Shown one piece after another: positions 1 to 13,400 of a stretch of DNA of 64,000 nt; within the stretch, counting starts at the first letter, position 1; every line of letters begins with the position of its first letter. Source of the stretch: Lateolabrax maculatus (Eukaryota > Chordata > Actinopteri > Acropomatiformes > Lateolabracidae); assembly GCA_031216445.1 (NCBI GenBank), contig CM062202.1, positions 13,698,501 to 13,762,500 on the forward strand. Reading direction: 5' to 3'. The translations under genes and the position numbers were made by a program. The notes under the pieces were generated by a model. It did not search any database, was not told where the DNA came from, and saw only the letters and a program-made list of their open reading frames with translations.

Positions 1-3000
1 CCATTATAAATCTGCTGTTTTGCTACTGTAACTAAGTTTGTCTGTCCATTCCATATATTGTATAGATACTAAAGTACAAGAAATTACTATGCATGTTTCC
101 ATATAATATTGTTATGTATTTATACTATAATTACAGATAATGACGGAGAAGGGCCACTGGTGTGGCGTGGTAAAATGAAGTCCAAAGAAACAACAGAGAC
201 CATTTCCTTATTGTATATATGCTGTTAAACAGTGAAATAAGTGACTTATTGTTCACTGGAAATTTAGATCTCGAGAAGTGAGAGTCGTAGACAGAGCCCT
301 TGGCATCAGTAAACGTGTTATCACCGATGCTAGCGTGAAGTATTGAGCTAACCCAGTAAGAACCTGTTGTCCTACAGACAGAAATGCCACTGCCGTTCAC
401 ACTTCAGTATAATTCCCAGTGCTGAAACGAAGCTGCTGCTGCCGCCCAGTTTGAGGTCACATCTACACGCCTTCCATATCTACAAGGGTGGTTGACACAA
501 GAACTGAAAACAAACGTAGCCGACAAAGTACCAACATCATCACAAGTCGGATGATATGGAGGAGGAATATACATTCATTGTTGACCTTAGCAGCAGAACC
601 CAGCGAGCCCAATGTAGGTGCAGCTGTACAGCCACGAGGCTGGCCTGTCAGTCGGGGTTGTGGGGGGCGGGGGGGCCCTCAAGAAATGATCTCGGCCCCT
701 AAAAGGGAAAAGCGCAGCCGAGGTTCGTACACACTGCACCTTCAGGAAGGAAAGGGCTGCTGGTGTGGTCCCTGCCTTCACTTTGTTGCAGAAAAAGAGT
801 CAAGTGCACTTCGCTAAAGCCTCAAACTCCACTTTCAGGAGTCATCAAGACCAACACTGGTTGACCAGACTCAGTTTATATATCAGGGCCTGATGCACAA
901 ACTCACACAAGTATACTCAGTGACTGTATGTGCTTGTGGTTTCAGCATTGGAGTTGCATTGTCTGTCTGGAGAAAGAGCTGAGTTTTCCTGCCTATTCAG
1001 TGCCTATGTCACAGCTAAAGTGCAAACCATGTGTGGGTCATATTTTTGTTTCAGTTCACAACAACAAGGAGCAGCGTGGGAGTAACTGCTAACGGCCTTT
1101 AGGTGATAACGAAGTCAGCATGAACGACAACAATAAATTAATTAAAAGGGACAAAGACAAAGTCATTGACTGCACTCAGATAGTGGAACCAGTCAGTCTA
1201 AACAGTCTAATGAAATATTCGGTCCAGGACATGAAGGCTTGTAAGAGAGAAGAGACATGCTCATTTACAACTAAGGCAAACCACGAGGAGACTGACTGAA
1301 AGAATAAAAAAAGTGATTTCCAAATGCTGGTGAGCACTGATGAGTAGTCACCAGGATAAGTGGTTTAATAAGCAGATTGGCTCAACGGGGGTATGATGAA
1401 TGCAATTGGTAGCATTAAAATAAAGGCACCTCTTTATTAAAGACCAGGTCTGCAGAGGGACAAAACTGTTGGTACTCTTGTTGGATTTTTCACATGTGCC
1501 AATTGGCCGTGAGTCTGTCGATTCACGAGTGACAAGTGATGTGATGGCCTGGTAGCAGCCTGAAAAGTGGACTTGATTCTCTGAGTGATGTGGTGTGGAG
1601 ACAATAAGGCTGGAGAGAGGAGATATCTGCTATGGATCAACAATCTTAACTCTCTCAAGTGCATAATAATAGTTCACATGACTGCCGTACTGCCAGCTAG
1701 AACTAGAACAACGAAAAAAACTGGCAGCTCTGCCCAAATGGCCCGGGATAGATAAAAGAGCTACTGGTGGACTGAAGTAAAAGGGGACCAAGCCACAGAC
1801 CAGTGTCAGTCTTTGGAATCAAAGAAAACATTCAGGCTACAAATTAAAAAAGGAAAAAACAAAATTACAACAAAAAAAAACAACTTTGAAAAGGCAGCGG
1901 AATACAAAACATAGAGACCAAGCATTAGTGTTTGTAAACCTCTATTTCCTACAAAAATGGCAATAAAATAAATACGATTTTTTAAAAATATAAATACCAT
2001 CATTAAGTGCTATTCACTAGTGAGTGCTTTTTTAAGTCTTTTTGTAGAAAAATATACATTATTTACATTTGTTTTTTAAAAGCAAGCATGATATTTCTCT
2101 GTCCATAATAAAAAGACAGATAACAGACAAGACTTTAAAAGACTCAATACAAATAAAAAAAAAACATTTTCCATGTTTATCACAACAGGCCAAGAAGAAA
2201 ACAAGCTGTGTTAAAATTCAATTCAAGGGTGTGATGTTTGGTTCTCTTTGCTGCTGTAATTTGGAACGTGACTCAAAAGTCCAAGCTTATATAATTACCA
2301 AAGACCAGTCTGATAACATCAACAGCATGCACAAACTTGCAACACGTCTGTCTGTATGTTTCTGTAAGATCCACGGCTGTTTCTGGATCACAGCTCCAAA
2401 AATCAATTATAAATATGTCTACTAAAGCACATCAGTAGGGTTCTCCAGTCCCTTGGCTGTCAGTCCACCAGAATCTCCAGCTGCCTCGCTCTCTCAGGCC
2501 AGAGGCTTAATCCCATCAATAACATGTCTACATAGCTATCAAGCTGTCAGACTAAAAGTCAATTTAAGTACAACGGATGGTATAGACCTCAGATATCACC
2601 CTTTACACAAACGGCCAAAAATAACCTTTTTTTTTTTTTTTTGTTAAAAAACAAATCTAAATTTCTACCTCCCTTGTCTCTTTTTTCTCTCTTCCTCTCT
2701 GTGGCCACTGCTCCCCCTAGTGTTTCCACCTGAACAGCTCTTATCAGGCTGTTATACACGAGAAGCTCCTATTTACAAGCCAGTCAGAAAGCCCGGTTAG
2801 GGGAAGGTTCCACAAAATCCCAACGGCTCTGAAGGCATCAGGGCACATTCAGACAGGGAGATGTGCATCAATAACTGCTCACACTGAGATTTAAAAAAAG
2901 AAAAGAAAATCTAACAAGGTTCTAATTTTTCTTTCTTGTAAAATTACTCTTTCAAGTCCCTTCAACAAATTGCACTTTGGTGTAAAATGGAACCAAGTTC

Positions 3001-3513
3001 TTTGATTTTTTTCTTCTTCTATGTTCACATCTCAGCATTGGTGGATCATAACATATTTCTAGAAAAGTAAGGAGGATGGGCCAATGTAAAAAATTGTGAA
3101 GGGGTAACTTTATCATCCAAATGTAAATTAAAGTTAATATTGCAATGTTGTGAAGGCTCAAACCGTTTCATAACTCACCTCTGAAGGTGAAACTTCCCAT
3201 GCCAAATGTAAATGACACAAAAGGAGGCACAATATGTTGGAATTTCTACAAATGGCCCCTCCTCCAAAATGGCCCTTCCTGTACGTATATAGAGTACGAC
3301 CCATGAGCGCTGTGCTCTGCCAACACCAGCAGCAGAAACACTGACAGAGCTTGCGCCCTGTTGGCAGCTATGGTCCTATGTGGACCGGACCCAGAATATC
3401 GGCCTAAAGCCAGTGCCACAACTAACCCCTGGCAGGGGCCTCATCGGACAACAAATCTTGGCACTGCTGCTCAACAGACTTGCAGTCCTCTTTGATTTGT
3501 TTAGATACGGATA
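1..3513 (-). other. kmt2a: kmt2a 3' untranslated region and downstream flank
   Basis: This stretch lies directly downstream of the kmt2a stop codon and contains no convincing coding exon on either strand. It is AT-rich with runs of A or T, as expected for a long 3'UTR. A minus-strand AATAAA signal at 1433-1438 would give a UTR of about 2.1 kb. A plus-strand AATAAA at about 1417-1422 sits beside it, so a converging plus-strand transcript could also end here. The true 3' end is not fixed by sequence alone. Bases 1-1400 may be flank rather than UTR. Confidence 0.55.
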
Positions 3514-4433
3514 TCAGTTAAGGAACTTGCGACACTTCTTTGCACCGCAGTTGCAGGGCAGCTTGTTGCTGGCATCCTCAATAGGGAACTTGTAGTCGTA
3601 GGTGAGCTCCTCTCCGCAGTAGATGCGCCGAGAGGCAAAGATGACGATGTGCTTCTGGCTGTCCACAGTGATGACCCGAGAGTAGCAGTTGGGCTCACAG
3701 GAGTGGTTGATGAAGCGTGCGGCGTTGCCGTGCACCGTGGCATCTACCACCTCGTAGTCATCGATGCGAAACATGTAACAGCCAATCCCCTTTGAGGATA
3801 GAAAAGACAAGAGATTATATGTTGGGTGCTCACACTACTTTTTTGTTAATCAAACAACTACTACTACTACATTTTAAACTCATTCCCAAGGCCTCACCTT
3901 TCCATCGTAGTATTTCTCCCGTTTGTCAGTGAGCACAGACCGAATGACATTTCCAGAGTATTCAATGACCATCTCCCCGGCATCAATTGTTTTCTTGCAG
4001 AACAGACCTCGGCCATGAATAGGAGACCTGCGGAGGGATAAATGTGTTGGAAGGGATTTACAGTAATGTCAATTAAGTCTGTGTTTGTGTATGTAGATGT
4101 TGACTTTGAAGCCTTTTGTTGTGGCCACCCCCCTCTTTGTATAGTTTCAAGTTTAACCACAACAGTCGACAGATCTCAACATCAAAAATGACCAAGGTAA
4201 TTTGACTTGTCTCAGTGAGCAGAAAAATCCAATGGCTAATCTCACAAAGTATATTATCTACGCCTTGTGCAACTTTTCATCAACCTATAGGATATATAAA
4301 TATATAAAATATATAAAAAAATAAAAAAAAGTTTAAGAACCGCTGATCTAACCTGTAGACTCCAACAGTTTCCTTAGAGGTGGCCTTGAGCTGTTTGAAT
4401 CTCACAACCAGCGGTAGCTCCATGGAGGCACGC
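3514..4433 (-). CDS. kmt2a: kmt2a exons 32-34: SET and post-SET catalytic domain
   Basis: Exons are 4433-4353, 4027-3898 and 3789-3514. Exon 33 opens the SET fold: SPIHGRGLFCKKTIDAGEMV, IEYSGNVIRSVLTDKREKYY. Exon 34 holds the S-adenosylmethionine and catalytic residues: GCYMFRIDDYEVVDATVHGN, RFINHSCEPNCYSRV and GEELTYDYKFPIED. It ends in the post-SET zinc motif CNCGAKKCRKFLN. No catalytic residue appears lost. The stop codon TAA is at 3516-3514. Confidence 0.97.
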
Positions 4434-7400
4434 CTGCAAAAACAGCATGAAAAAGAAATGTTATGGTGATATTTTCTCTGCAAAGTCATATGAGATCATG
4501 TTGACAAAATAATATTTTTGAACTGTTAACCCTCAAAATCTTAGGTAATAGGATAAGGAGTTTTCATGTTCTCCCCATGCTTGCGTTGCTTCTCTCCGGC
4601 TTCCTCCCGCAGTCCAAACACATGCAAATTAATTGGTGACTCTAAATTAGGTAAAGTAGGTGTGAATGTGAGTGTAAAAGGTTGTCTGGCTTTATGGCTA
4701 CATCAACACTACTACGTTTTCATTTTAAAACGCATAACTTTTACGCTCTATGTTACGATAAGCAGTATAGATAATGGATGGATGGATGTAAGCTAAGGTA
4801 AGATCATCCTTTATTGATCCGCAGGGGGGATATTCGGGTGTTGCAGAAGCACAGAGACAGATCGTATTTACTGTGAAAACTTAACAGGGATTTTGTGTGA
4901 GCTGTAGCTGACCTGGCAGTCCTGAGCTGTCCTTCATCGTCATCATCTTCTTGCGGCCTGTACTCAGGAGGCTGCCGGTGTTTTGATGCCAAGAAATTGA
5001 ACATGTCAAATACAGACCTCCTGGAAAGCAAACAGATGGAATAGACAGCAGTCAGAAACACAAACACACAAGGTTCAGAAGAGGCTACACGTTTCAATTA
5101 AAACCAGTTTCCCAGTAAGGAATATCAGAGACCAATCCTATTGTCCAATGAATCATTATCCAAACACAGCATACCATATACAATTTGTACAAAAGAAAAA
5201 AAAAAAAAAAGTATAGTGTGACAATGGAAGTAGTAGTAAATTGGTTGTGTGCTTTTTCTTATAAATTGACTTATCTTCACCTGTGATCTTTACACACGTG
5301 ACCCAACACCAAGTGCATAACAGCTCAATGTAGCAAAAAAAAATGTTACTGCTTGAGATACAGACATTAATTAACAGCCTGCTCTACCGGCATCCAGGCC
5401 CTGCGATGAAAGAACAGTCTTGGTAAGCACTCCACAACCCAACCTCTTACGGAAGTGTGTATATGTGTGTGTGTGTGTGGAAACCCCTTCCTAACCTGTG
5501 GTTGATCTCTGCACGAGCCGATCCGTGGGGGTTGATGGGAGGTTCATCGGTTTCTTCTGGTTTGTGGAAGCGGAAATGGTAGCTCCGACAGTGTTTGGAG
5601 CCGTACAGCTGCTCGAGCAGGAAGACCACTGCCTCATGGACGACTCCCAGCATCCTCAATCCATTCACACCTGGGAGGAGCAGAGAAACACGTCCATGAT
5701 GAATCATTTCCATTTTTCATTTAAAGGTCAAGATAAATATTAGTCAACAGTGGACACTATGAAATGGATTAAAAAAAAATAAAACATTATCTATTCTTTG
5801 TTATTTTGATGCAGTCAGAGTAATGCCCTTACCTTCAAAAGAGAGCTCTTTGAGTCGTGCATTGGAGCGAGCTTCCTGCACTTTGTCAGTCAGGGATTTC
5901 CAAGCCTCTGTAAGGGGAAAGGCATTTGGGACAGGACAGCTCAGTACATCATGTACACTGTATGTTCAATGTTTCACAACCATCAACAGCACTTGTTTAA
6001 ATTTTTTATCACCTTTTTATGATTGCATGTGCAGTATACTGTATATGTGAAAAGTCATGCAAGTAACCTTTTTTTAATCCGTGTAAATACAACATAATTA
6101 CCATGTTATATGTTGTATTTACACTGAATTATTTGGTCTGTCAAAGAACACTGAATAGATCAGGGAACGTGGTACAGTACAATAGTACAGTGTTTCACTG
6201 TTACTGAAAACAGCCCTGTGCACTATACCATATACAAAAGCAGCTCATTACAGATTTATAAACTTTTTCTCACCTTCGATACTCTCACAGCGGATGTGGA
6301 AGCCGTCCTCACTGCAGATTTCAAAGATGATGCCCTTCTTGGGTTTGCTATCCAAGCCCGTATCCCTGCTGTTGCCATCTTGGTCGGGTGGTGAAGCCAC
6401 AGAAAGAGACCCTGTTCCCCCAGCTGCAGATGGTTTCTCTTTCCCCACTACTTTCCCTGGTAAAACAGGACCTTCAGATGTCTTCTTTTTCCCAAGCACA
6501 CTGAAAAAGATTTGAAGAAAGCATTAGAACTCTTCTATATGTTCAGTATGAAAATGGCTACCTGGCATGGGTGACTCCATACCTTTTGCTGGTGACCTTG
6601 TCGGCGGGCTTGCCTGTGTCCATAGGTTCAGGGGAGCTCAGCTCTTTGGAGCTACTTGCAAAGAAGATAAGAGAGGTTCAAAATGGGAATATATTTTATG
6701 CAAAGTACTTTAGTGAACAATTGGGAGTCATAGATTCAGACAAGGTGAGATACTGAAAGTCAAACTTTGAAAATTGAGCAAAATAAGCAAAATTGATTTT
6801 CTTCTTTCAATATTGATGTTAAGACATAAATAAATAAATATATAAATAATATTGCCAAAAAGCAAAAAAAAAAAATATGCTCATTTTTTCCCATGTATTC
6901 ACTTAAATAGGAATAAACCGAAAACACAATATTGATAATATTTTAAGCAGCCGAAATAATAATTGTCTCACCTTGGGTTTGAGTGAAGTCGTCCTGCAGG
7001 GTTGCTGTGATGCTCCTCTGCCTGAGAAGCCTTGAGCTTCTTCCCGCTGATTATGTCTGGACTCTGCCTGCTCCTCTTTGTTTTCTGTTTGCCCTTTTCT
7101 GCTCTTGAAACGGCAACTGTTGTGGTGGAGTTAGGCAGCTTTTGTTCTGATGATCTGGAAATGGGAGTTATTCTACCGCTCTGGCAGAGTGCGGAGGTTT
7201 GGGTGAACACGCCAACAACGCGTCCCTTTGCAGGGCTGGGGGCCAAAGTAACAGTGGTATGTGGACTCGAGTCCACAGTCTGGGCTCTGTGAATAGGCTG
7301 AGACTGATGCTGTAGGTGGATGTTACTGCCTTCTTTCTCTCCTTGCTGGTTGACAGCCATGCTGATCGTCTGTTGGGAGGGCAGGACGCAGATGCTGCTG

Positions 7401-10400
7401 GCTATAGATGTCTGGACAGAGGAGCTGAGCTGTGACATCAGAGGAGCTCCTCCTGCTGACTGAAGGACCATTGGCTGATCTGATAGGCCCAAGCCATGTG
7501 GACTGGCTTTAAACAGGAGGTTGCTAATTGGCCCTGTTATCTCAGCAGTACTGAGGACTGGGGTGGAGAGGGAGACTGATCCTGGTGCAAGAAGGCCAGT
7601 GGCACCACTAGGGGACATAGACACAACATTCAGCACTGACTGACTGGGGTTAAGACCAGAGACTGTGCAAGGTAGGAGGTGAGTGGAGGAATCGTGACCC
7701 AGGATACCAGGCTGGGCAGGACCAGGAATCCTCTGATGAAGGAGAGTAGTGGGATCCAGGTACATAACCCCACCGGCTTTTGGTCTCTTGATAATATTTG
7801 GGACCTTGCGCTGAGAAGTGGAGAGGGTGCTTAACTCAACCAGGCCACCAGGTTGGCCAGGAATGCTGGCAGTAATCTGAGGGGAAGACAGGTTGATGAG
7901 AGTCATGTTGGGTGGGCCCACTTCAGACGGGGCCAGAGTAGGCTGGCTACGGGAGCGGGCCAACTTTTTGCTTTTTCTTGGCTGAAGACGAGAGATGGGC
8001 CGCTTCTTGCCGTGAGCAGAGGCGAGTACAGTCGGGGAAGAAGTAAGGGAGGAGGGACTGGACACTATGGCAACGCTGTGACCGAGCTCGTGCGGTCGAC
8101 CAGCCTCTGACACCAGGATCTGGGGCTGGTCGTGGGGCTGAGAGGGTAACCCAATGAGAAGCCCTGAGGTGGTGCTGGGGATTCCCGTCTGGAAGCCTGC
8201 CTGTGTTGCTCCCGTGAAGGTGTGAATCTGGGAGGGGTGAGGCATGGTGCCCAGGACTTTGCCGGCAGCAGGAAATATTTGCTGGGCGGTAGATAAACCG
8301 GTATTCAGCCCTGTGGTAAGCGTCATAGAGCTCAGCACTGTTGAAGAGCTTGTGTCCATCACTCCTGTGGCACTAATCTTTTGGGTGACACCATTAGGGA
8401 CGGTCTGAAGAACGTAGAGAGGCTGGAACTGCTGATTGACCACGATGAGCTTGTCAGGGCCCGTTTTGATGACCGCTGGGCTGGAAACCTGAGCCTGGGA
8501 TGGTCCCGGGCCAGGAACTGGACTGGGGCTGCCTGCAGCTGCAGCTGACGCAGGGAGGTACTTCTGACCCTGAAGAGGCAGGGAGGGAGAACTTGGCAAA
8601 CCAGGGGTACCAGAACTCCTGGGAACATCCTGGTTACCTGGAGGTTCAACCACCTGGCCAATGGCAGGACTGGGAATAAACTGCTCAGGAGTCATGTGAC
8701 CTTCTGTGACCTGTGTGTCCCTGTTTCCCAGATTTGCAGCATCGTGCTGGTTCTCCGATGGTGACACACCTGGCCCCGACCTTTTCTTGTCCCCACTCTT
8801 TTCTCCGCTGATTGTCTCTGGGTCAGAGGTTAAGCCCAGCATGGTGCGGTCTGAGGTATCTGAAATGAGACTCCCAGCAGTGTGGTTCTGACCGGTGCTG
8901 ACAGTGGGGCTGCGTGTGGTCAAGACAGAGAGGTCGGAAGGAAGCTCCAGAGGAAGATATGGCTCCTCTACAGATATGGAGCTATTAACGCTGCTCTCCA
9001 CTACACCTCCACTCTCAGCACTGGGCAGCGGCTGGGAAAAGTCGTCAAACAGAATGTCTTTGCGCCGGTTGACATCCACGCCAACATAGCCTTCATCCAG
9101 CAGCAGCTCGGAAGAGGACGGCTCGGACTGCTGACCCAGAGCCTGCATTGACATGGAAGGTGTGTTGAGGACAAACTCCATGATGTCTGATGGCAAAATG
9201 TTACCACAGTCATCACTGTTGTTGTTGTCAGAGTCTGATTTAAGCAGGTCCGTGCTGAGGGACAACTGGGCCTCGAGAGGATCCTGACCCTGACTCTGCG
9301 GCTGGGATTTGACCCCGCCTCCTAGAGGAAGACAGTTTTCTTTCTGGTTCTTCCTGCTTTCTCGCGTGTTGCCGCTTACTGCTCCGCCACTGCTGTCAGC
9401 CTCCTTGCTCGAGTCATGGGAGTCAGGTTTCTCAGTGTGCCTTTCTCTGCCCCTTCTCTTAGGAGTACTCTTATGTGGGGTGGAAGAAGAGGTGGCTGTA
9501 GCAGTTGTGGTGCTGGTCGTGCAGATGCTGGTATCGCTCTCTGAGCCATCATCAACACCATCGAGCTGGCCAATACGCTGCTTACCTATGGTCCTGTTAA
9601 ACACAGAAAAGACAACATGTTGGATTGTTAGAGACAACACAATATAATCTCAAAAACATTTTAGACAATTATTTCATTAAAATAATTGTGTGTACTTACA
9701 AAGCACTCAGCATGTCTTCTTCAGCTTTTCCTTGAGCCCTCTGTTGTTGCTGCTCTTCGTCTTTTAGAAAGCGCTGAAGCTGGGATCCCCTTCCCAGGCA
9801 CTGGTCTATCCCTTCTATAGACGGTAGGCCCTCACCAGGGTTAATGATGGTTCGGGTGAAGTTGTAGTAGTAAGGGTCTTTACCCCTCTGCTTCATTCCA
9901 CTGTCTTCATCCTCTCCACTGTCCCCTGACGAAGAGGAGGTGCTCATATCATCCGCTCCGTCCACCTGCCCCTCCGCTGACTTCTTGCGGCCACCGGTCC
10001 TTCTCTTAACCACGGCCCCGGCTCCATCCCCGCTGCCGTAGAAGGGAAGGTCCTCTTCGCCATACGAGCGAACCCCATAGAAAGGTGTGAGTCCAAAAAA
10101 CATATTGGAGCGGGCACGGGCACTGCGGCGAGGGTAACGCCGCTTGGCTGACCCTGATCCGTCACTGTCATCTTCGTGATGTTTATCATCCATACCTCTG
10201 TCGTGGTCATCTTCTGGGCCATCGCCCTCGTCCTCAGTGCCTTGAGTGAGGAGGCTGTGGTGGTCTCGGAGCTCGCTGCGTGAGTGCTCCTTGCGCAGAT
10301 CCTCTTCCTCTGTCTGAGTCTGGGTGTCAGATTCAGAGCTGTCGCTGCTGCTGGCAGAGGGCGAGGAGAAGAGAGCGGAACGGGCAGAGCGACGGATCCC

Positions 10401-13400
10401 CTGGCCGGCAGGAGTGACGGTGGTGGTAGTGGTCGCGGGGCAGGAGGAAGAAATACCACCAACAGTGCTGGTTCCATTAGGGTCAGTCTTGATATCAGTC
10501 TTAAGTGGTGTTACAGTAGGGGGTTTAACTAATCTCTTTTTATCTCTAGAGGACAACAACAGCTGGTTAGTTGTTGGTTTGATGTGAGACTGGGAAGAGG
10601 TCTTCACTCCTTTCTCTTGAGTTAAACCACCCTGCTGCAGCTGCTGTAAGTTGTCCAAACCGGAGCTGTTTTTCCTCTCAGGACAAGAGTAATTTTCTCT
10701 GCTCTTCGAGGAGGACCTGTCCCCTCCCTGGTTCTCAAGCTTCTCCCCCTGAGCCTTCCCGTGGGCTTTGGTGCTGTTTCCAAGCACTGGAGCTTTGCTA
10801 TTGCTGCTGTTGTGAGAGCTTGGGTTCGTAGCATGCGTGTTGGAGCTGCCAGTAGCTTTCGTATTATTGTTGAGAAGGGTAATTTTGTTGCTGCTGTTGC
10901 TGTTTTGGAGACCCTTCTCTCTTTCACGGTCTTTGGACACCTCTCTGCTGCCTGTTGTCTTAACTTTGGGGTGTTTGTCTTTGGCAGCTGAAGCAGCAGC
11001 TGGGGAGGCCAGGTGCATGGTGCCTCGTTTGACACCGTCATCTTCTGCTAGTGTCCTTGATGGCCACGCAGGTTTCATGGATGCTGCTGTGGTTGGACCT
11101 GATGAGTAATCGTTTGATTTCCGTGTATTGGACTTCTGAAATGAAGACTGTGGGGAGCCAGATTTCCCAACAACAGAGTCCTTATGGAGTGAAGCCGGCA
11201 TTAAACTTCCAGTGCCACTACTACTCTCCTTCCCTGAGCTGGGCTTGTCCTTAGACTGGATGATGTTTGAGGTGGGGGTGGACCGGTGGCGAGGCAACAA
11301 ACTCGCAGAAACATCCTGGTCTTTGCCTCCGTGTTTCCCTTGCTTGTCGGCCTGCTTGGTGCTGCCACTTCTCTGCTGACCTGTGAGAACAGCAGTGCCC
11401 ACAGGAGGGGATGACTGGCCTGAGCCTGCAGGTGCCAGTCTGGGGCTCTTACTCTCACCAGCAGCCTGTTTGGAATGACCTCCAGAGTTACCATCTTTCC
11501 CTGAGCCAGAGTCTCTGTTTTTCTCTGTGCTTCTATAACTGGAATCTCTAGAGGGAGCTCTACCCTTGTCAGTGTCTCTACTAGACGTTCTCTCTTTACC
11601 TTGGCCTGAGTCTTTACCTGTTTCTCTGCTATACTGTCTATGCTTCTCAGAGTCCCTTAGCCCTGCATCCCTACTGAGTGACCGAGCTTTTTCCACATCC
11701 TTATAGCTGGGATCTCTAGAGGACGATTTGCTCTTATCTGTTTCTCTATTACTTGAGTCTCTGCTTGTCTGTCTCCCCTTCTCAGAGTCTCTGTTTACTT
11801 GTCTCCCCTTTTCTGAATCTCTTAAGGGGTCTCTACTGAGAGGTCTTCCTTCTTTAAGACCTGAGTCTTTACTTAACATTCTCCTCTTCTCTGGCTCTTT
11901 GGCTGGTATTCCGACCTTGTCAGAGTCTTTTTGCCCAACTTCTCTGGACGATCTATTCTTGTCAGAATCCTTAGAAGCTTGGTCTTGACTTGACACTCTC
12001 CCCTTGTCTGCATCTCTCAACCCTTGGTCTCTGGATGGCTGTCTGGTTCTTTCTGTGGAGAACAGTCTACCTCTTTCATCATCTCTCTGGACAGGACTCT
12101 TTGCTGTGTCTTTGCTAAGGTGTTTGGATTTTTCAGGGTCTCTGGCAGGGGAGGGGATGAGGGGAGGGGGTGATGTAAGGGGTCGTGACAAAATCTGAGA
12201 TGGGGATGTCATCCCTCTCTGTCTGTTCAGCTGGTGGGCGGGGGGAGAGAGAGAAGGGGAGCTATGGCGGCGTGAGTCAATATTCCGCATGCCGGGGTTC
12301 ACCAGGGAGTCTCCCACTGTCACAATCTCATGGCTTTGGGGCTGAGAGGTACCTCCTACAAAATAAAAGGAATAGCAATGAAATGGAGCTCCATGGAAAG
12401 GCGGGACTGTTGACAACTGAGATTATTTTCAACAAAGAAATGTCAAAATGATCTGTAATTCTATAACTAAGTTCTTTCAAAAATAGTTTTAAATCAAAAA
12501 AGAAACGCATATCTGTACCTGGAGAAGGCATGGGCCTGGGGCCTAGTGAGCGCTGACAGGGGGGGTAACTGGGGTGTCGGTTCCTGGTGTAAACCCTAAG
12601 CTTGGGGGTGTTGGCGGGGGAAAGGGTGTCAGAGCGTCTCGGGGATTCAAATGGATCAGGAAAGTCTAAATATGAAAAAAAGCAATGCAATTGATGCAAA
12701 ACACAGTTCAGTTTATTTGTAAATATGGTACATACTGTAACACAGTGAAACCTGAACTAATGAAGAATTAAGTAGTTATAAGTTACCTGCTATGGGAGGT
12801 GGGCTGTGTGCTATTGTGCGATTCTCCTCAGGAGCCATAATGCTTTTTAGGTCAGACTCTACCACTGGTGGGTGACAAACTAGAATCCTACAGGTATACA
12901 CACAGCGCTTTCGAGCATCTAAAGTACTCCAGTACACCCTTGAACACCTGGAGGGAAGATAATTTATTTAGTTTGACTCCATTAACTTGGCAATTTCAAT
13001 TTATTCTAGCAGTTAAAGATACTTTAATTGAAGAGAAAATAGAAAAAAAAAAAAAACGTACTGGTATCCTACAGGGAAGAGTTTGCGTTTGCAGTCTGAG
13101 AGTTCAGTCAGTATCCCCAAACAATCAATGGTCATAGAGCCTGCAATGATGGTGTTAAAATACACATTTAAGAGACACTGGGATTAGGTCAAGGAAATGG
13201 ACATTTATCCTCCAACATTTACTAGCAATCAACCTACCTATCATCATGTGGACATTTTCAGGCTCCAGTCCTGCCAGCCACTTCCTCCTGAGACTAAGGC
13301 CCTCCAGGTCCACCAGGATCCTGCGGGTCACCTCAAACCCAGACACCACCTTGAGAAAAATTATAACATCAAGTCACAGTTCCTAGCCTGTCATGGTTCA

